From Shouchella oshimensis (GTDB lineage: Bacteria > Bacillota > Bacilli > Bacillales > Bacillaceae_D), in the NCBI RefSeq assembly GCF_002019765.1, contig NZ_KV917380.1, forward strand, positions 3,426,576 to 3,490,575: a stretch of DNA of 64,000 bases, read 5' to 3'. A model generated the notes under the pieces. That model searched no databases. It saw only the letters and a list, made by a program, of their open reading frames with translations, and was not told where the DNA came from. Shown here piece by piece: positions 9,082 to 17,904 of the stretch. A program made the position numbers and the translations under genes. Position 1 is the first letter of the stretch. Every line of letters starts with the position of its first letter.

Positions 9082-9120
9082 AGTTTTTCGGAATATATTT
9101 TGAAAAAGGAGTCTTATTTT

Positions 9121-10626
9121 ATGGAGGCAAACAAAGAGACAGATAACAACAAGCAGTACACAACGCGCAACTTAGTCGGGCTATTCTTAGGTCCTCTATT
9201 CTTTGCCTTAGTTTATTTCCTCATTCCTGAAAGCGTTTTATCCCATGAACCAAAAATCGTATTAGGGGTAACCCTCCTCGTTGCAACATACTGGGTAACA
9301 GAGCCGATCCATATGGCAGTAACGTCTCTACTTCCTCTTGTTTTATTTCCTGCATTTAACGGAGTCGAGATCGGTTCAATTGCACCAGCATACGGCAGCT
9401 CCGTAATTTTCATGTACGGTGGTGGTTTTGTCATCGCCCTTGCCATTCAAAAATGGAATTTACATAGACGCATCGCGTTAAATATTATTAAGATGATCGG
9501 AACGAAAAGCAACCGAATCATTCTCGGTATCTTAATCGCAACCGCTGCCATTTCCATGTTCGTATCAAATGCTGCTACCGCATTGATGATGCTTCCCGTT
9601 GCAATCGCTTTAATTAACGAAGTGAAAGATAAAAACATCCTTAAAGGTAAGAATTTCGACTATTTCTCAAAAGGCATACTACTGGCAGTCGCCTATGCAG
9701 CTACAATCGGTGGACTTGCAACCCTTGTTGCAGCAGTCCCGAATGCCCTACTTGCAGGGATCGCATCCTCTCAGCTTGATCGTACCGTAACGTTTGCTGA
9801 ATGGTTATTATTCGCGAGTCCAGTAGCCATCATCTTACTAATTGTTGTTTACTTTTATTTAACAAAAATACAATTCAAAGTAGATTCAAATGATGAAGAC
9901 ACAGAAAGTACAATGGCCTTTATTAAAGAAGAAATAACGAAACTAGGAAACTTTACATCCGATGAGAAAAAAGTGGCTGTTGTATTCGGCATTACAGTCT
10001 TACTATGGACATTGTCTCCATTTGTTTCCGCCCTTGGGTTTATTCCTGGTCATGTTGGTGAGTTTTTCGACAATCTCAATGATGCCACCATTTCCGTATT
10101 TGGTGCTGTCTTACTATTCTTTCTTCCTAGTTCGAGAAAAGGTGAGCGGGTGCTCGAATGGACAGATATGAAAGACCTCCCATGGGGAATTCTCATTCTA
10201 TTTGGCGGAGGGATGTCCATCGCAGCCGCTTTTGGAGAATCTGGGCTGAATGAATCGATTGGAGATTTACTACAAATGCTTCAAGGGATGGAATACATTT
10301 TTGTCCTATTGCTTTTAGTCGTATTTGTACTCGGGATTACTGAAATTCTCTCGAATACAGCCGTTTCAAATTTAATTCTACCACTTACTGTCGGACTCGG
10401 TATTGCCTTAGGTGTTGATCCTCTACCTCTTATGGCTGCCGCTGCACTAGCTGCTGGTTCCTGTTATATGCTCCCAGTCGCCACACCTCCGAATACAGCT
10501 GTATTTAGCGCAGGCTATCTCGCTGTCGGTGACATGGCGAAAGCTGGTGTATGGCTCAACATCGTCTCTATTATCGTCATTACCGGAGCCGTGTACTTCT
10601 GGATGCCAATTGTGTTTGGATTGTAA
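9121..10626 (+). CDS. DASS-family sodium/dicarboxylate (or related anion) symporter
   Basis: A polytopic membrane protein of 501 residues with about a dozen hydrophobic segments. It belongs to the divalent anion:Na+ symporter (SLC13/CitT) family: the two signature hairpins are SNAATALMMLP (about residue 155) and SNTAVSNLILPLT (about residue 420), the equivalents of the family SNT motifs that bind sodium and carboxylate. Substrates in the family are C4-dicarboxylates, citrate or sulfate; this one cannot be chosen by eye. The frame is open to 9016, but the start with AAAGGAG upstream is the ATG at 9121, after the promoter. It is followed by a clear terminator. The proximity to mtn may be accidental. 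Confidence 0.9.
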   Translation: MEANKETDNNKQYTTRNLVGLFLGPLFFALVYFLIPESVLSHEPKIVLGVTLLVATYWVTEPIHMAVTSLLPLVLFPAFNGVEIGSIAPAYGSSVIFMYGGGFVIALAIQKWNLHRRIALNIIKMIGTKSNRIILGILIATAAISMFVSNAATALMMLPVAIALINEVKDKNILKGKNFDYFSKGILLAVAYAATIGGLATLVAAVPNALLAGIASSQLDRTVTFAEWLLFASPVAIILLIVVYFYLTKIQFKVDSNDEDTESTMAFIKEEITKLGNFTSDEKKVAVVFGITVLLWTLSPFVSALGFIPGHVGEFFDNLNDATISVFGAVLLFFLPSSRKGERVLEWTDMKDLPWGILILFGGGMSIAAAFGESGLNESIGDLLQMLQGMEYIFVLLLLVVFVLGITEILSNTAVSNLILPLTVGLGIALGVDPLPLMAAAALAAGSCYMLPVATPPNTAVFSAGYLAVGDMAKAGVWLNIVSIIVITGAVYFWMPIVFGL

Positions 10627-10631
10627 ACTTG

Positions 10632-10661
10632 AAAACCCCTACTTTACAAGTGGGGGTTTTT
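10632..10661 (+). terminator. Terminator of the DASS symporter gene
   Basis: AAAACCCC (10632-10639) pairs with GGGGTTTT (10653-10660), followed by more T, five bases after the stop codon. Confidence 0.9.
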
Positions 10662-10894
10662 GTCTAGACATTTACAAGTACAGACATATCGAGAGGGATA
10701 CATAGTCCGATTTTCTAAGATGATATGGTCATCATTCTAATTCGTGCAGTCTATAATCCACGCACTCACATAGAGTGCGACAGCGAAAAAGGGCTCAAAA
10801 CTACCTTTTCCTATTAAATAGTACCACAAATTGATTAAGAAAAAGAACCCACGCTCCATATCCGTTACATATTTTCACACATTCATCCAAAAAA

Positions 10895-10944
10895 GTGGTG
10901 CGGGTCTACTAAAGATTTACTGTTCGCTTCGGGTTCGCACCTAT
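10895..10944 (-). terminator. Terminator-like repeated hairpin, copy 2
   Basis: GGTGCG (10897-10902) pairs with CGCACC (10936-10941), with the conserved loop word GTTCGCTTCGGG (10922-10933) also seen at 1685-1696. On the minus strand it is followed by a T run (complement of AAAAAA at 10889-10894). It could stop transcripts running out of the sugar-acid operon. Confidence 0.55.
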
Positions 10945-11080
10945 TAAAAGAAGAGGGCGACTCACTACACATTCATTTTTTTTGACATTTGATTGGTGGA
11001 ATACTGCTTTTGAAAGCCAAATAATAAATCCGAGATAACAGTGATAAATTTTATTAAATTTAATAAAAGGGATTCAGGAT

Positions 11081-11108
11081 AAGGAGAGCGAATTGGTGCT
11101 CTCCTTTT
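11081..11108 (+). terminator. Plus-strand intrinsic terminator without an obvious gene
   Basis: AAGGAGAGC (11081-11089) and GCTCTCCTT (11098-11106) form a perfect 9-bp stem followed by TT. No plus-strand gene precedes it closely, so it may be a relic of a lost gene. Confidence 0.6.
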
Positions 11109-11203
11109 AGTATTAGCCGTCAAAAATAAGAGGATTAACAGCCTCTTCCTTTTTTACATAGTGTATCAATTGCAATTGGCAAAGTACTTCCGCTGAACCT
11201 TCC

Positions 11204-11338
11204 TTAAAACAATTTCTCCGTTGTTAAGACTGATATTCTGACGTAGGCCTCGCTTATGACCATGTATTGGCTATTAGGATTGTATCTCTTTGAGGTAATA
11301 CGCTCATTATCGAGATGGATTTCAAGTGGGTTTTTCAT
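11204..11338 (-). CDS. Short ORF just after the aldolase gene, doubtful
   Basis: A 44-codon frame starts with ATG two bases beyond the aldolase stop. I see no SD of its own apart from AAGAA-like sequence, no recognisable motif and no homologue I can name. A second frame in the same stretch is also open for ~30 codons, which fits a decayed remnant better than a working gene. Confidence 0.2.
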   Translation of the reverse strand: MKNPLEIHLDNERITSKRYNPNSQYMVISEAYVRISVLTTEKLF

Positions 11339-11340
11339 TC

Positions 11341-11988
11341 TTATTTCTTCCACTGGCGTACAGGTTTGTAACCAGCTTCGTGGAGGAAGGAATAAACGGT
11401 CTTCTCATCAAGACCATTGATTTGAATTCCTTTTTCCATGGCTGTTATAAACATTTTTGCTGTGTATTCCAATGTTTGTAGCGCCGTTCTTGCTTCTTTA
11501 ATATTGACATCACAAACGATTACGCCATGATTTTCTAAAAGAAATACATTTCCTTCCTTCGCCTTGCTTTTCACCGCTTGAGCCAGCTCTTTACTGCCTG
11601 GATGGTAATAAGGAATACGCACGACTTTCTCCAGATAATACATGGCTTCAACAAAGTAGTTAGACGGCAGATCAAGACTTGTATTCGCAATCAACGTACT
11701 GTAAAAAGGGGAGGAGTGAAGCACCGCTCCAATCTCCTCGCGCTCCTCATAAATGCCTTCATGCATCAAGAATTCCTTCGACGGTTTCTTCCCCACAAGG
11801 TGTTCGCCCTTCTCACAATAAGAAAAGTCTTCTACTTCTAGTTCACCTAAATACGTGCCTGTTGCTGAAATAAAATACCCTTCTTCACAGCGAGCGCTTA
11901 TATTACCTGCGGTTCCCCAAGCAAGATCTTTATCCATCATGTACTTACCTGTTTTTTGTAAGTCTTGTAAGATGATTTCTTTGGCCAT
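11341..11988 (-). CDS. Class II aldolase/decarboxylase-family protein of the sugar-acid operon
   Basis: A 215-residue class II aldolase/adducin-fold protein. It shows GTAGNISAR near residue 25, the Ser-Lys/Glu region KPSKEFLMHEGIY, and the C-terminal zinc histidine in LENHGVIVC. In the usual metal site HxH the second histidine is missing: the sequence is AVLHSSPFYS where the family normally has AVxHxHxP. In four-carbon acid-sugar pathways a homologue (OtnC) decarboxylates 3-oxo-tetronate 4-phosphate to dihydroxyacetone phosphate, and the kinase neighbour makes that role plausible here. The altered metal site makes the reaction uncertain. It is the last gene of the operon, 13 bases after the TRAP permease. 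Confidence 0.8.
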   Translation of the reverse strand: MAKEIILQDLQKTGKYMMDKDLAWGTAGNISARCEEGYFISATGTYLGELEVEDFSYCEKGEHLVGKKPSKEFLMHEGIYEEREEIGAVLHSSPFYSTLIANTSLDLPSNYFVEAMYYLEKVVRIPYYHPGSKELAQAVKSKAKEGNVFLLENHGVIVCDVNIKEARTALQTLEYTAKMFITAMEKGIQINGLDEKTVYSFLHEAGYKPVRQWKK

Positions 11989-12001
11989 TAGGACCCCTCC
12001 T

Positions 12002-13276
12002 TTATTTTACCCATTCTACAAATGTGGTCGTAATTGTTGGGATAAATGCGATAATTACAAGGACAATTAAAATTGCAATATAAAATGGAATTAAGCTATA
12101 CGTTAATTTATCTAATCGTAACTTACCAATTTTCGAAACGACAAACAAGTTCAGACCCATTGGTGGCGTCACCATACCAATTGCAAGCGTAACGATCATC
12201 ACAATCCCGAAGTGAACTGGATCAATACCTAGTTGAGATGCTACCGGTACAAGAATTGGTGCCAAAATAATAATCGATGCGTTTGTTTCCATAAACATAC
12301 CGACAAGGAGTAATAAGACCATCACAATACCTAAGAAAACCCAAGGATTTTCTGAAATAGATGTAATGAAGCTTGCGACTTGTTGTGGAACATTTTCGAT
12401 CGTTAGTAACCAACTAAACAAGCCAGCCGTTGCAAGAATTAACATAATCGTTGCTGTTGTAATAGACGCTTGAGAAAGAATCGTTTTCAGTTTCGTAAAA
12501 TTAATTGCTCGGTAAACAAAGACACCAACGATAAAGGCATAGGCAACTGCTACACCGGCAGCTTCTGTTGCTGTAAATATACCAGAATAAATACCACCTA
12601 AAATAATAACAGGCATAATAAGGGCTGGAATCGCTTTAACAAAGGCTTCGCCAATTTCTTTACCACTTTTCTTTTCTTCTTTCGGGTAGTTACGTTTTTT
12701 CGCAATAATAACCACCGTCACAATTAAAGCAATACCAATTAATATTCCCGGCACCATACCAGCGATAAATAAATCTCCGATTGAAGCCCCAACTGCTGTT
12801 CCGTATAAAATTAACGGAATACTTGGTGGCATAATAATACCAAGAGTTCCAGAGACCGCTTGTACTCCTCCAGCAAATTCTTTTTCATACCCTCTATTGA
12901 TCATCGCTGGAATTAAAATCGCTCCTAATGCTGCTGTTGCTGCAACACTTGAACCTGAAATGGCTGCGAAAAACATCGTTGTCACAACCGTAACGATCGC
13001 TAATCCACCGACTAAATGACCCGTTAACGAGTTGGCTAAATTAATTAAACGTTGGGAGATTCCACCGTATTCCATAATAACACCAGCTAAGATGAATAAT
13101 GGGATTGCCAACAATGGAAAGGAATCAAGTGATACAAACGCTCGTTGCGCTAATGTTAATAAGGTAATATCTCCTGCCAGAAGCATCGCCAGACTTGTAG
13201 ATAAGCCAAGAGCAATCGCTACTGGTACACCAATAAAGAACAATGCAATTAATGATACAAGTAAAATCGTAATCAT
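12002..13276 (-). CDS. dctM: TRAP transporter large permease subunit
   Basis: A 424-residue membrane protein with about 11-12 hydrophobic segments, the length and pattern of DctM/SiaQM large subunits. Typical stretches are GVPVAIALG near the N-terminus, AISGSSVAATAALGAILIP, GIIMPPSIPLILYG and MVTPPMGLNLFV. Together with DctQ and DctP it forms a sodium-driven, binding-protein-dependent importer of a carboxylate, presumably the sugar acid degraded by the neighbours. Its ATG overlaps the end of dctQ by four bases. Confidence 0.95.
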   Translation of the reverse strand: MITILLVSLIALFFIGVPVAIALGLSTSLAMLLAGDITLLTLAQRAFVSLDSFPLLAIPLFILAGVIMEYGGISQRLINLANSLTGHLVGGLAIVTVVTTMFFAAISGSSVAATAALGAILIPAMINRGYEKEFAGGVQAVSGTLGIIMPPSIPLILYGTAVGASIGDLFIAGMVPGILIGIALIVTVVIIAKKRNYPKEEKKSGKEIGEAFVKAIPALIMPVIILGGIYSGIFTATEAAGVAVAYAFIVGVFVYRAINFTKLKTILSQASITTATIMLILATAGLFSWLLTIENVPQQVASFITSISENPWVFLGIVMVLLLLVGMFMETNASIIILAPILVPVASQLGIDPVHFGIVMIVTLAIGMVTPPMGLNLFVVSKIGKLRLDKLTYSLIPFYIAILIVLVIIAFIPTITTTFVEWVK

Positions 13277-13782
13277 TCGTTCTCACCAACTATTCTATCA
13301 ATACTATCTTCTATTTTTTTCTGTTGGATTAGTAAGGCAATAATGTTAAATAGCATGAGCAAGGCACCGAACGGAACCGCTGCATATGCCCATGACATTG
13401 AATAACCAAGGGTTGGTGTCGATTGATCAACAACAATAAACGTTAATTGTGTTCCGTAGTAAGCAAGCAACAAACAGAACACGGCGCTTATCAATAGTAC
13501 AACAGTTTGTAATCTTGCTTTGTTCTTCACATTTTTCATAACGTCGATTAGAAAATCAATTGCAATATGCTGGTTATAGCGCATCGCTAATCCAGATCCT
13601 AAAAAGACAACATAAATCATTAAGTAACGGGCAATCTCCTCTGTCCATGCAAGCGGCACATTAATGACAAAACGAGTCGTTACTTGCAAGACAACCAGGA
13701 TAGCCAAAACAGCTAGCATAATAGAAACGATATATTTAACGCCTGTATTTACTGAGTCAATAAATCGAATGTATGCATTCAT
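13273..13782 (-). CDS. dctQ: TRAP transporter small permease subunit
   Basis: A 169-residue protein with four transmembrane segments, as in DctQ. The characteristic TEEIARYLMIYVVFLGSGLAMR (here from about residue 46) and the downstream HIAIDFLID are present. It binds DctM in the membrane. It overlaps dctM by four bases and lies five bases after dctP. Confidence 0.94.
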   Translation of the reverse strand: MNAYIRFIDSVNTGVKYIVSIMLAVLAILVVLQVTTRFVINVPLAWTEEIARYLMIYVVFLGSGLAMRYNQHIAIDFLIDVMKNVKNKARLQTVVLLISAVFCLLLAYYGTQLTFIVVDQSTPTLGYSMSWAYAAVPFGALLMLFNIIALLIQQKKIEDSIDRIVGENE

Positions 13783-13787
13783 AAGCT

Positions 13788-14777
13788 CTACTCCCTCATC
13801 CCTTGAATCGTGTCGTATAGCTCTCTTCCGTACTTGTCCGCTAAACGTTCGTTCACATCTTGGACCGCCTCACGAAATGGCTCTTGATCTACCTCAATTT
13901 GCTCGACACCTTCATCAAGCATCATCTGCAACGCATTTTCTTCTTGCGTGGCAACGATTTCATTTTGGAAAATACGTGCTTCTTCCGCTGCTTCTAGAAC
14001 CGCTTGTTGCTCCAATTCGGTTAACTCTTCAAACGTTAAGTCACTCATAAGCAACTGTACATAACCGAAGACATGGTCGGTCATAACTAGATAATCTTGT
14101 ACTTCATGAATTCGAGCACTCGCTGTAAATTCAATCGGGTTCTCTTGCGCGTCAATCACGCCTGTCTGCAGAGAAGAGTAAACTTCACCGAAATTCATCG
14201 GTGTTGGACTTGCTCCCATCGCTTGCCAACCATCTACAGAAGCTTCAATATTGGGTACACGAATCTTCACTCCTCGTAAATCAGCTGGGCTCTCCACCAA
14301 TCGATTCGTTGTTAATTGCCTTGCGCCACGTAGCCAGAATTCCAGCCCTCTCACACCAGTTGCTTCTAAAGTATCTTCCTGCAACCGCTTTCCATCTTCT
14401 CCATAGAGAAAATCTTCCAAATGATCCAAATTTTCGAATAAGTACGGAAGCTCAAGCACCGCATATGGGTCATAAAAATTGGACATTACCCCTGCTACTA
14501 AAGCAAAGTCAACCGAACCAATTTGCATTCCTTCTACTAGATCGCGATCAGCGCCAAGAGTAGAGCTTGGATAAACCTCTACCTTGACACTTCCGTCTGT
14601 TTTTTCATGAACTAAATGAGCAAATTCAACTGAAGCTTGATGCCAAGCATTCGATTCACTTTGAATATGACCTAGACGCAATAATTTTGGTTCATCTTCC
14701 GCGCCTTCGCCAAAACTACAGCCAGCTAAAGCAACCATCATGGCTGAAACAGGTATCCATGTATGTTTTAATCTCAT
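13788..14777 (-). CDS. dctP: TRAP transporter substrate-binding lipoprotein (DctP family)
   Basis: A 329-residue extracytoplasmic binding protein with lipobox ALAGCS at about residues 17-22. DctP features are LRLGHIQSESNAWH at the N-terminus, the conserved Arg in KIRVPNIEASVDGWQAMGASP (the Arg that binds the substrate carboxylate), and GEVYSSLQTGVIDAQENP. The substrate must be a carboxylate; context with a four-carbon acid-sugar kinase suggests a tetronate or similar aldonate. It lies three bases after the dehydrogenase gene. Confidence 0.94.
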   Translation of the reverse strand: MRLKHTWIPVSAMMVALAGCSFGEGAEDEPKLLRLGHIQSESNAWHQASVEFAHLVHEKTDGSVKVEVYPSSTLGADRDLVEGMQIGSVDFALVAGVMSNFYDPYAVLELPYLFENLDHLEDFLYGEDGKRLQEDTLEATGVRGLEFWLRGARQLTTNRLVESPADLRGVKIRVPNIEASVDGWQAMGASPTPMNFGEVYSSLQTGVIDAQENPIEFTASARIHEVQDYLVMTDHVFGYVQLLMSDLTFEELTELEQQAVLEAAEEARIFQNEIVATQEENALQMMLDEGVEQIEVDQEPFREAVQDVNERLADKYGRELYDTIQGMRE

Positions 14778-14780
14778 CTA

Positions 14781-15815
14781 TTAGCCCTCCTGATTGAAAG
14801 TGACAATGACTTTCACTGATTCATCCTGCTTCTTGTCTACCATTTCAAAGCCACGATTAGCCTCTTCATAAGAAAGCGTATGGGAAATAACGACATCTAC
14901 TGGCAGTTCACCTTTTGCAATAATCTCTAACGCTTCTTCTGTATCCGGGCGATTATAGGTCATGCAACCGACGATTTCTTTTTCATTCTGTTGCAGCTGT
15001 TCTACGTCAAAGTCTTGCTGTCCATGAAACATGGCGACGGTCACAACACGTCCACCTTTTTTTAATAGATTCAAAGAATCATTAATAATTCCCGGGACGC
15101 CAGCCGTAATAAAGACTTTATCAAAAGAACGACCGACTTTCGCTTTCGCTTCTTGAATCCAATCCGGGTTGTTTCTGATATTAAGCGTTGAAGTGGCTCC
15201 CATTTTCTTCGCATAATCTAAGGAATAATCGAGCACATCCGTGACGACGATGTCGGTTGCTCCTTTTGCTTTCGCAGCAATTAATGTCAGTAAGCCAATC
15301 GGACCTGCTCCAAGGATCGCTACACGATCACCAGGCTGAATATCTCCTTTACGTGCGGCATGCACACCTACAGCAAGCGGTTCAACAAGCACACCTTGAT
15401 CATAACTAACATGATCCGGAAGTTGGATGACTTGTGACTCTGGAGAGGTAAAATATTCTGCCATTGTTCCAAGCCAGTCGCCCATTCCTGGCGCCAAACG
15501 CTTATCCGATAGATTCGACTGGCCTGTCATCACACCTTCTGTTTCACCCGTACCGATTTGTGGCTCCACCGTAACGCGGTCCCCGACTTGGACATGCTGT
15601 ACATTACTACCAATTTCTACAACTTCTCCAGCTACTTCATGACCAATCACCACAGGTGGTTTGCGAAACGGATGTAACCCCTTATACGTATGAATATCTG
15701 AGCCACAAATTCCCGCTGCTGCTACTTTAATTAAGACCTCATCTGCTTTTAACGCTGGTACGTCAATTTCTTTTACATTAATTGATTCTGCTACTTCTAC
15801 AAAAACCGCTTTCAT
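14781..15815 (-). CDS. Zinc-type (MDR) alcohol dehydrogenase, probably acting on a sugar acid
   Basis: A 344-residue medium-chain dehydrogenase. The catalytic zinc ligands are in GICGSDIH and GHEVAGEV, and the NAD-binding loop is GAGPIGLL at about residues 170-177. The cysteines of the usual structural-zinc lobe are absent: where CGxCxxC is expected the sequence reads TVEPQIGTGETEGVMTG. This marks a divergent sorbitol/threonine-dehydrogenase-like branch. In known tetronate operons the first oxidation is by a beta-hydroxyacid dehydrogenase (LtnD), so this enzyme probably replaces it; that is inference from position. Third gene of the operon. Confidence 0.88.
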   Translation of the reverse strand: MKAVFVEVAESINVKEIDVPALKADEVLIKVAAAGICGSDIHTYKGLHPFRKPPVVIGHEVAGEVVEIGSNVQHVQVGDRVTVEPQIGTGETEGVMTGQSNLSDKRLAPGMGDWLGTMAEYFTSPESQVIQLPDHVSYDQGVLVEPLAVGVHAARKGDIQPGDRVAILGAGPIGLLTLIAAKAKGATDIVVTDVLDYSLDYAKKMGATSTLNIRNNPDWIQEAKAKVGRSFDKVFITAGVPGIINDSLNLLKKGGRVVTVAMFHGQQDFDVEQLQQNEKEIVGCMTYNRPDTEEALEIIAKGELPVDVVISHTLSYEEANRGFEMVDKKQDESVKVIVTFNQEG

Positions 15816-15844
15816 GGATGTCCTCTCCCCTTACACACTACAAA

Positions 15845-16477
15845 TCATTGGAAATACATCATCTTTGATTCATAGAGGTGTTTTTTCATTAAGCTTGAGC
15901 AGTCTCCATCTTTATTCTTTAAAGCTTCTAAGATGTCTACATGTTCAGCATAGAATTTCTGTACTCGATTTGGGTCTTTCTTTAAGTGACGTAATGTAAT
16001 ACGGCGAAGATGATCTTGATAGTTCAATAAAATCTTTGTAATTTCGCTATTTCCAGCAAACTCACTAATCGCTAAATGAAACTCATGATCGAGTGTCGCA
16101 AACGCTTTTACATCTTTGTTCATGGCTGCTACTTTCGTTGCCTCTATATTTTCTTCTAACTCTTTAATTTGTTCTTCGGTGATGCGCTGGTAAATCTCTT
16201 GACAACTGTAAGTCTCCAGCGCAATTCGAAGATTATAAATATCATTAATTCGCTCAATCGAAATATCAATGACAATGATGCCTTGTTTGGAAGATACGGT
16301 GACAAACCCTTCTGATTCTAGGCGCACCAACGCATTTTTTATTGGAGTCTTACTCATCCCTAGCTCGTCTATTAGCGTTCGCTCGGACAAGAACTGCCCC
16401 GGCTCATAGTGCTCTTCTAAAATCTTACTTTTGATCTTTTCATACGCCACATCTTTCAATAACATGCTCTCTACCAT
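15845..16477 (-). CDS. GntR-family regulator with FCD domain
   Basis: A 210-residue FadR-type regulator. A winged helix-turn-helix occupies about residues 10-75 (LSERTLIDELGMSKTPIKNALVRLESEGFV). The all-helical FCD ligand-binding domain follows, with LDHEFHLAISEFAGN and EHVDILEALK carrying the usual Asp/His metal positions and a final HLYES. It sits second in the operon, ten bases after the kinase gene, so it is likely autoregulatory and responds to the imported acid or its phosphorylated product. A repeated AACGGTTGA upstream of the operon is a candidate operator. Confidence 0.92.
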   Translation of the reverse strand: MVESMLLKDVAYEKIKSKILEEHYEPGQFLSERTLIDELGMSKTPIKNALVRLESEGFVTVSSKQGIIVIDISIERINDIYNLRIALETYSCQEIYQRITEEQIKELEENIEATKVAAMNKDVKAFATLDHEFHLAISEFAGNSEITKILLNYQDHLRRITLRHLKKDPNRVQKFYAEHVDILEALKNKDGDCSSLMKKHLYESKMMYFQ

Positions 16478-16486
16478 TCCTTTAGT

Positions 16487-17824
16487 TTATTTAGCGCCGG
16501 ATTGATAGACCTTCTCGAAGAAATGCTCGCCACCTAGCTGACCACTCTTTAAGGCAAGTTCCAGTCCATCATATTTCGCACTCTCAGAATATCCTAAACA
16601 TAAAGGAGCCCCAGGTGCAACAGAATCTAGAACTTCTAAACCATAAATATCAAGATTCGAGGTAACAAAGCCTGATGTATCTCCTCCTGAAATGATGACA
16701 CGTCTTAGATTTGTATGATCAAGGATGTGTTTTGTCCATGCTCCTAATTTCTCACCAATGAAAATACCGATATTCTCTTTCTCTATTCCTGCCTGTGCTA
16801 AATGATCTCTCGTTTCTTGAATCGCAGGATCATCGGCACCTTTCGCAGTATAAATAACCACTTTCTTTTTTAATTTCAATTGTTCCATAGTTTCTCTTAA
16901 GAAAGCTTCTGCTTTTTGCTCATCGGTAAACAAGTCGACAGAAATCTTAATTGAATGAAAGCCTGCATCTTCCGCGGCGATGAGCTGACTTTTCGTCACT
17001 TCAGATACACTTCCAGAAACAGCAAAGATTTGGTCTACTTGTGTTGACTTTTTCTCTCGCTCTTTTCTGTCTACTAGCCCTTCACGCTTCATCGCGTCAC
17101 CAATTGCATATTCTACACCAGAAGACCCTAAGAGAAATTGTGTCTCTTCTTTTCTTTTAGCCCACAGAACTTCAGACACCTTTTCCATATGACTCGCTTG
17201 TAGCGCATCATAAACGACAATATCGCTCTCAGGTTCTTCCTCTATGATCGTAGCTGCTGATTGGCTATCTAGCGACTGTACCGTCACGTTACCGATCGTC
17301 TGTTTCGTTTGCTTTTGTAAATGAGTTGCCAAATTGGCTTCGTTCATTGGCGTTACAGGGTGCTTCGACATAACCGGATGCTGATCAAGACGATAAACAT
17401 CCTCTTTGAATTTTGCAAAATGGCTACCAAACACTGTAAATCTGCCTAACTTCGGTGCAGCGACTAAAAGCGGGTAACTTCCTGTCATAAAGTATTGTCT
17501 TGCAAGATCACTTGCAAACCCGATACTCCCTGTTTCTGGAGAAGAATCAAAAGTCGAACATACTTTGTAATGGACAAAATACGGATTCATTTCTTGTAAG
17601 AAGGAAAACACAGGCTCAAGCTCTGCTTTCATCCCTACTTTTCCTTTCGCACGCGCTGTACCAGCTACACCAATACAATCGACACCTTCAAATCTTGCTA
17701 GCATTTCTTTATCTGGAATTCTTAAAAATAAAATAGTCTTTAAACCATACTGGTCAAGCGCTTCCATCGCATCCGTTGAACCAGTAAAATCATCACCATA
17801 AAACCCTAACGTTAATCTACTCAT
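16487..17824 (-). CDS. Four-carbon acid sugar kinase family protein (former DUF1537)
   Basis: A 445-residue protein with the N-terminal substrate domain motif GFYGDDFTGSTDAMEAL and the C-terminal nucleotide-binding domain with ISGGDTSGF. These are the signatures of the OtnK/DtnK kinase family, which phosphorylates 3-oxo-tetronate, threonate or related four-carbon acids. Length is in the family range (~420-450). It is the first gene of a seven-gene operon with regulator, dehydrogenase, TRAP importer and aldolase. No OtnI-type isomerase and no PdxA2-type dehydrogenase are present, so the pathway differs from the best-known versions. Confidence 0.92.
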   Translation of the reverse strand: MSRLTLGFYGDDFTGSTDAMEALDQYGLKTILFLRIPDKEMLARFEGVDCIGVAGTARAKGKVGMKAELEPVFSFLQEMNPYFVHYKVCSTFDSSPETGSIGFASDLARQYFMTGSYPLLVAAPKLGRFTVFGSHFAKFKEDVYRLDQHPVMSKHPVTPMNEANLATHLQKQTKQTIGNVTVQSLDSQSAATIIEEEPESDIVVYDALQASHMEKVSEVLWAKRKEETQFLLGSSGVEYAIGDAMKREGLVDRKEREKKSTQVDQIFAVSGSVSEVTKSQLIAAEDAGFHSIKISVDLFTDEQKAEAFLRETMEQLKLKKKVVIYTAKGADDPAIQETRDHLAQAGIEKENIGIFIGEKLGAWTKHILDHTNLRRVIISGGDTSGFVTSNLDIYGLEVLDSVAPGAPLCLGYSESAKYDGLELALKSGQLGGEHFFEKVYQSGAK

Positions 17825-17875
17825 TTTCCTTCACCACCATGAATCTATCTTAGATCTATGTTATATCTATTACGG

Positions 17876-17904
17876 ATCTTATCAACCGTTCACACTTTTG
17901 TCAA
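17876..17904 (-). promoter_or_regulatory. Promoter of the sugar-acid operon with a candidate operator
   Basis: On the minus strand TTGACA (17899-17904) and TAAGAT (17876-17881) are 17 bases apart. The nonamer AACGGTTGA occurs twice, at 17901-17909 and 17882-17890, once across the -35 box and once in the spacer, a good place for a repressor. ATGAAAACGGTTGAC at the upstream copy also resembles a cre box with two mismatches. The run TAGATCTA at 17852-17859 downstream is a second palindrome. Confidence 0.6.

Larger units (their letters stand above)
10662..11203. other. Intergenic stretch, no convincing gene
   Basis: AT-rich and without an open frame of useful length on either strand. It holds copy 2 of the terminator-like repeat (10895-10944), a plus-strand hairpin at 11081-11108, and the palindrome TTTATTAAATTTAATAAA near 11048. 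It looks like leftover sequence between two oppositely oriented units. Confidence 0.6.

Noticed and set aside
11204-11338. Functional small gene after the aldolase
   Set aside because: No clear SD, no recognised motif and a competing open frame; listed with low confidence only.
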